Shown here: one piece after another, positions 6,496-9,032 of the stretch
How positions within the stretch are numbered: the stretch's first letter is position 1
Layout: every line of letters begins with the position of its first letter
DNA from: Phocaeicola_A sp964514145
GTDB lineage: Bacteria > Bacteroidota > Bacteroidia > Bacteroidales > Bacteroidaceae
Length of the DNA stretch: 9,032 nucleotides
Assembly (NCBI GenBank): GCA_964514145.1
Contig: CAZEPM010000079.1
Coordinates: 1-9,032, forward strand
Reading direction: 5' to 3'
Made by a program: the position numbers and the translations under genes
Notes under the pieces: generated by a model
What the model saw: only the letters and a program-made list of their open reading frames with translations
Database searches by the model: none
What the model was told of the DNA's origin: nothing

Positions 6496-7335
6496 ATGAA
6501 TAAATACAAAGGAATCTTTATAGGACTGTTATTAGCTTTGGGATTGGGCTCTTGCAATCAGAACGATACTTCATCAAAGGTCGTTATCAATGAAGTATTG
6601 ACTAACAATGAAGCTAATTTCGAAGACGATTATGGCATTCATAATGCTTGGATTGAATTATTTAACAAATCATACGGAAGCGTAGACATTGCCGGCTATT
6701 TGCTTAAAGCCTGTGTTACGCAAGGTGATACTATGACTTACATCATTCCCAAAGGAGACGTCTTGACACTGATTGAGCCACGTCAACATGCTCTTCTCTG
6801 GGCTGACGGACAACCCAATCGTGGTACATTTCACACCAGTCTGAAATTTGAAGTCGGCAAACCGGTGTGGGTAGGATTATACGATACAGGGAACAAACTT
6901 TTAGACGAAGCAAATATCCCTGCATTGGGTAAAGATCTATCGTATGCCCGCATAAAAGATGGAGATCCCGTATGGGAAATTAAAGGAGAAAACGACGATA
7001 AATATATCACTCCAAACACTAACAATCAAACCATAGAAAAGAATGAAAAAGTAGAAAAGTTTGCCACACACGATCCGGATGGCATAGCTATGTCTATCAC
7101 TGCCATGTTCGTAGTATTCTGCGGACTCATTCTATTGTATATATGCTTCCGTATTCTTGATAAATCAATATTCAACAGAAAAAAAGAATCTCAGCACGCT
7201 ATGAAAAAAGGAGAAAACGAAGTATATGCCGCAATAGCCATGGCATTGCATGAGGAATTAGGTAACGTACATGACATCGAATCAAACGTTCTGACAATTC
7301 ACCACATCCACTCATCATGGAATGACAAATACTAA
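6496..7335 (+). CDS. Lamin-tail-domain lipoprotein with OadG-like C-terminus (decarboxylase gamma/delta-type subunit)
   Basis: A 279-residue protein with an unusual build. Residues 1-20 form a lipoprotein signal peptide ending in LGSC, so Cys20 is the likely lipidated residue. Residues about 28-175 resemble a lamin-tail domain: VVINEVLTNN, WIELFNKSYGSVDIAGYLL and the end SYARIKDGDPVWEI are the usual landmarks. A single hydrophobic helix follows at about 197-221. The last 40 or so residues (EVYAAIAMALHEELGNVHDIES and on to HHIHSSWNDKY) resemble the cytoplasmic tail of OadG/MmdD-type small subunits; several His and acidic residues could bind metal, as reported for OadG. Inferred topology: lipid anchor and lamin-tail domain on the periplasmic side, tail in the cytoplasm. 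It sits between mmdA and the biotin carrier, where an assembly subunit is expected. The lamin-tail call is by eye; its role here is unknown. Confidence 0.75.
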   Translation: MNKYKGIFIGLLLALGLGSCNQNDTSSKVVINEVLTNNEANFEDDYGIHNAWIELFNKSYGSVDIAGYLLKACVTQGDTMTYIIPKGDVLTLIEPRQHALLWADGQPNRGTFHTSLKFEVGKPVWVGLYDTGNKLLDEANIPALGKDLSYARIKDGDPVWEIKGENDDKYITPNTNNQTIEKNEKVEKFATHDPDGIAMSITAMFVVFCGLILLYICFRILDKSIFNRKKESQHAMKKGENEVYAAIAMALHEELGNVHDIESNVLTIHHIHSSWNDKY

Positions 7336-7386
7336 AGTATTGCGCGTCATACCTAATAAAACAATAAATTCCAAAATTTACAAATT

Positions 7387-7818
7387 ATGAAAGAATATAA
7401 ATACACCATCAATGGTAAAAAATATAAAGTAGTTATTGGCGATATCGAAGGAAACATTGCCAATGTCGAAGTAAATGGGGAAAGCTATAAAGTCGAAATG
7501 GAAAAGGAAGCAGAAGCTCCCAAACCAATTTCTCGTCCTGTCAACAAACCAATTCAATCGGCAGCTAAGCCGACTAAACCGGCAAGTCAATCAGCTGCAG
7601 CCGGCAGCAAAGGTGTACAGTCGCCTCTTCCCGGTGTAATCCTTGACATCAAAGTAAATGTAGGAGATGAAATTAAGAAAGGACAGACAGTCGTCATCCT
7701 AGAAGCCATGAAAATGGAAAACAACATCAACGCAGAAAGAGATGGTAAAATAACAGCAATCAACGTCAAAATCGGCGATTCTGTATTAGAAGGAACAGAT
7801 CTTGTAATGATTGAATAA
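7387..7818 (+). CDS. mmdC: Biotin carboxyl carrier subunit of methylmalonyl-CoA decarboxylase
   Basis: A 143-residue carrier protein that shuttles carboxybiotin from the alpha subunit to the membrane beta subunit. Seen: a small N-terminal beta-rich segment (about 1-40, EYKYTINGKKYKVVIG and VEVNGESYKVEME), a flexible Pro/Ala/Lys/Ser-rich linker (about 44-76), and a biotinyl domain (about 77-143) with the biotinylation motif EAMKMEN, in which Lys109 should carry biotin. SPLPGVILDIKVNVGD opens that domain in the usual way and the final strands (TDLVMIE) close it 34 residues after the lysine, as in the family. The start follows a 51-bp A/T-rich spacer with no obvious Shine-Dalgarno; the beta-subunit gene begins 12 bp after its stop, so the two are very probably co-transcribed. 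Confidence 0.94.
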   Translation: MKEYKYTINGKKYKVVIGDIEGNIANVEVNGESYKVEMEKEAEAPKPISRPVNKPIQSAAKPTKPASQSAAAGSKGVQSPLPGVILDIKVNVGDEIKKGQTVVILEAMKMENNINAERDGKITAINVKIGDSVLEGTDLVMIE

Positions 7819-7830
7819 AAAAACATATTC

Positions 7831-8991
7831 ATGGGCGAATTTATTACATTCATAACTAACAACCTGTCGGATTTCTGGACATATACCGGATTCTATAACG
7901 CAACACCCGGTCATCTGGTCATGATCTTGATCGGACTATTTTTTATCTATCTGGCTATTTCGAAAGAATTCGAACCAATGCTACTAATCCCTATCGGATT
8001 TGGTATTCTGATCGGAAACATCCCATTTAACATTGATGCTGGACTTAAAATCGGCATTTATGAAGAAGGTTCAGTTCTTAACATCCTCTACCAAGGAGTA
8101 ACCTCGGGATGGTATCCGCCACTCATCTTCCTAGGAATCGGAGCTATGACAGACTTCTCAGCCCTCATCTCCAATCCTAAACTACTACTAATCGGCGCTG
8201 CAGCCCAATTCGGAATTTTTGGAGCCTATATGATTGCACTCAATATGGGTTTCAATCCAAGCCAAGCCGGTGCAATAGGCATCATCGGCGGAGCAGACGG
8301 ACCAACAGCCATCTTCCTGTCGTCGAAACTCGCTCCTAACCTTATGGGAGCTATCGCCGTATCAGCTTATTCATACATGGCACTCGTACCTGTGATACAG
8401 CCTCCGATTATGCGCCTGTTAACCACACACAAAGAAAGAATTATGCGCATGCCGGCTCCGAGAAAAGTATCACATGCAGAAAAAGTTATGTTCCCCATCA
8501 TCGGACTCTTGCTAACCTGCTTCCTCGTACCCTCCGGCTTACCCCTGCTCGGTATGCTATTCTTCGGTAACTTACTGAAAGAATGCGGAGTAACCCGCCG
8601 ATTAGCTGAAACTGCACGCGGTCCGCTGATTGACACCATCACTATGTTGTTAGGACTCACTGTAGGTGCATCCACCCAAGCATCCGAATTTCTTACGTGG
8701 GATTCCATCAAGATCTTCGCACTCGGAGCTTTGTCGTTCATCATCGCAACCGCATCTGGCGTGCTCTTCGTCAAAATTTTCAATCTGATTTTGCCTAAAC
8801 ACAAACGCATTAATCCGCTAATCGGAAATGCAGGTGTATCAGCAGTACCTGATTCGGCACGCATCTCACAAATCGTCGGATTGAACTATGACCCGACGAA
8901 CTATCTACTCATGCATGCGATGGGACCCAATGTGGCCGGTGTAATCGGATCGGCCGTAGCAGCCGGTATCCTGCTCGGTTTCTTAATGTAA
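7831..8991 (+). CDS. mmdB: Sodium-translocating decarboxylase beta subunit
   Basis: A 386-residue multi-pass inner-membrane protein of the OadB/GcdB/MmdB family. It decarboxylates carboxybiotin and couples this to sodium export. Seen: many hydrophobic helices, the signature GGADGPTAIFLSSKLAPN (153-170) containing Asp156, SYMALVPVIQPP (181-192), and the second signature INPLIGNAGVSAVPDSAR (327-344). By alignment from memory with Klebsiella OadB, Asp156, Tyr182, Asn328, Gly332, Ser337 and Arg344 correspond to residues reported there as important for sodium transport (Asp203, Tyr229, Asn373, Gly377, Ser382, Arg389); the spacings agree within each block. The C-terminus GPNVAGVIGSAVAAGILLGF is typical and the protein looks full length. 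Last gene of the operon within the window; no terminator is seen in the 41 bp that remain, so another gene may follow. Confidence 0.95.
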   Translation: MGEFITFITNNLSDFWTYTGFYNATPGHLVMILIGLFFIYLAISKEFEPMLLIPIGFGILIGNIPFNIDAGLKIGIYEEGSVLNILYQGVTSGWYPPLIFLGIGAMTDFSALISNPKLLLIGAAAQFGIFGAYMIALNMGFNPSQAGAIGIIGGADGPTAIFLSSKLAPNLMGAIAVSAYSYMALVPVIQPPIMRLLTTHKERIMRMPAPRKVSHAEKVMFPIIGLLLTCFLVPSGLPLLGMLFFGNLLKECGVTRRLAETARGPLIDTITMLLGLTVGASTQASEFLTWDSIKIFALGALSFIIATASGVLFVKIFNLILPKHKRINPLIGNAGVSAVPDSARISQIVGLNYDPTNYLLMHAMGPNVAGVIGSAVAAGILLGFLM

Positions 8992-9032
8992 ATAATCAAC
9001 CTAAATTTAACATAAAGCAAAATACAAAACAT

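Noticed and set aside
8367..8864. 165-codon minus-strand frame inside the beta-subunit gene
   Set aside because: The plus-strand product is a well-conserved membrane subunit; the opposite frame has no recognisable family and no promoter.

Overview
The window looks like chromosomal DNA of a gut-type Bacteroidales bacterium (Bacteroides, Phocaeicola or a close relative). The evidence is the gene content, weak or absent Shine-Dalgarno sequences in front of most genes, and promoter -7 boxes that fit the Bacteroides consensus TAnnTTTG. A complete methylmalonyl-CoA epimerase/sodium-pumping decarboxylase operon, as used for propionate formation, is present. Species cannot be assigned by eye.

Layout. 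(1) 86-1054, plus strand: a Gfo/Idh/MocA-family NAD(P)-dependent oxidoreductase, preceded by a good -7 box. (2) 1216-2613, minus strand: an exported C1-family (bleomycin hydrolase/PepC-like) cysteine aminopeptidase, converging on gene 1. Its terminator is a strong hairpin with a U-tract that only makes sense on the minus strand. (3) 2614-3280: a 667-bp intergenic region between divergent genes. It holds a small dyad, a run of 100 Ns flanked on both sides by the same 55 bp, and a tandem array of 23-bp units each built around a TACGTA-centred palindrome. (4) 3281-4258, plus: a FemAB/BioF2-like GNAT-fold acyltransferase of unknown substrate. (5) 4457-8991, plus: a five-gene operon of methylmalonyl-CoA epimerase, decarboxylase alpha (carboxyltransferase), a lamin-tail/OadG-like membrane lipoprotein, biotin carrier and the sodium-translocating beta subunit. 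Gaps between its genes are 12 to 51 bp and no internal terminator is visible.

How the genes work together. The epimerase converts (R)- to (S)-methylmalonyl-CoA. The alpha subunit moves the carboxyl group to biotin on the carrier protein. The beta subunit decarboxylates carboxybiotin and exports sodium. The lipoprotein with one membrane helix takes the gamma/delta (assembly) position. Together they would turn succinate-derived methylmalonyl-CoA into propionyl-CoA and a sodium gradient. The methylmalonyl-CoA mutase is not in this window. The first half of the window looks more GC-rich than the operon half, but I did not compute this.

No wholly new system is evident. The points most worth a second look are the palindromic 23-bp array together with the suspicious assembly gap beside it, and the lamin-tail domain fused to the OadG-like subunit.
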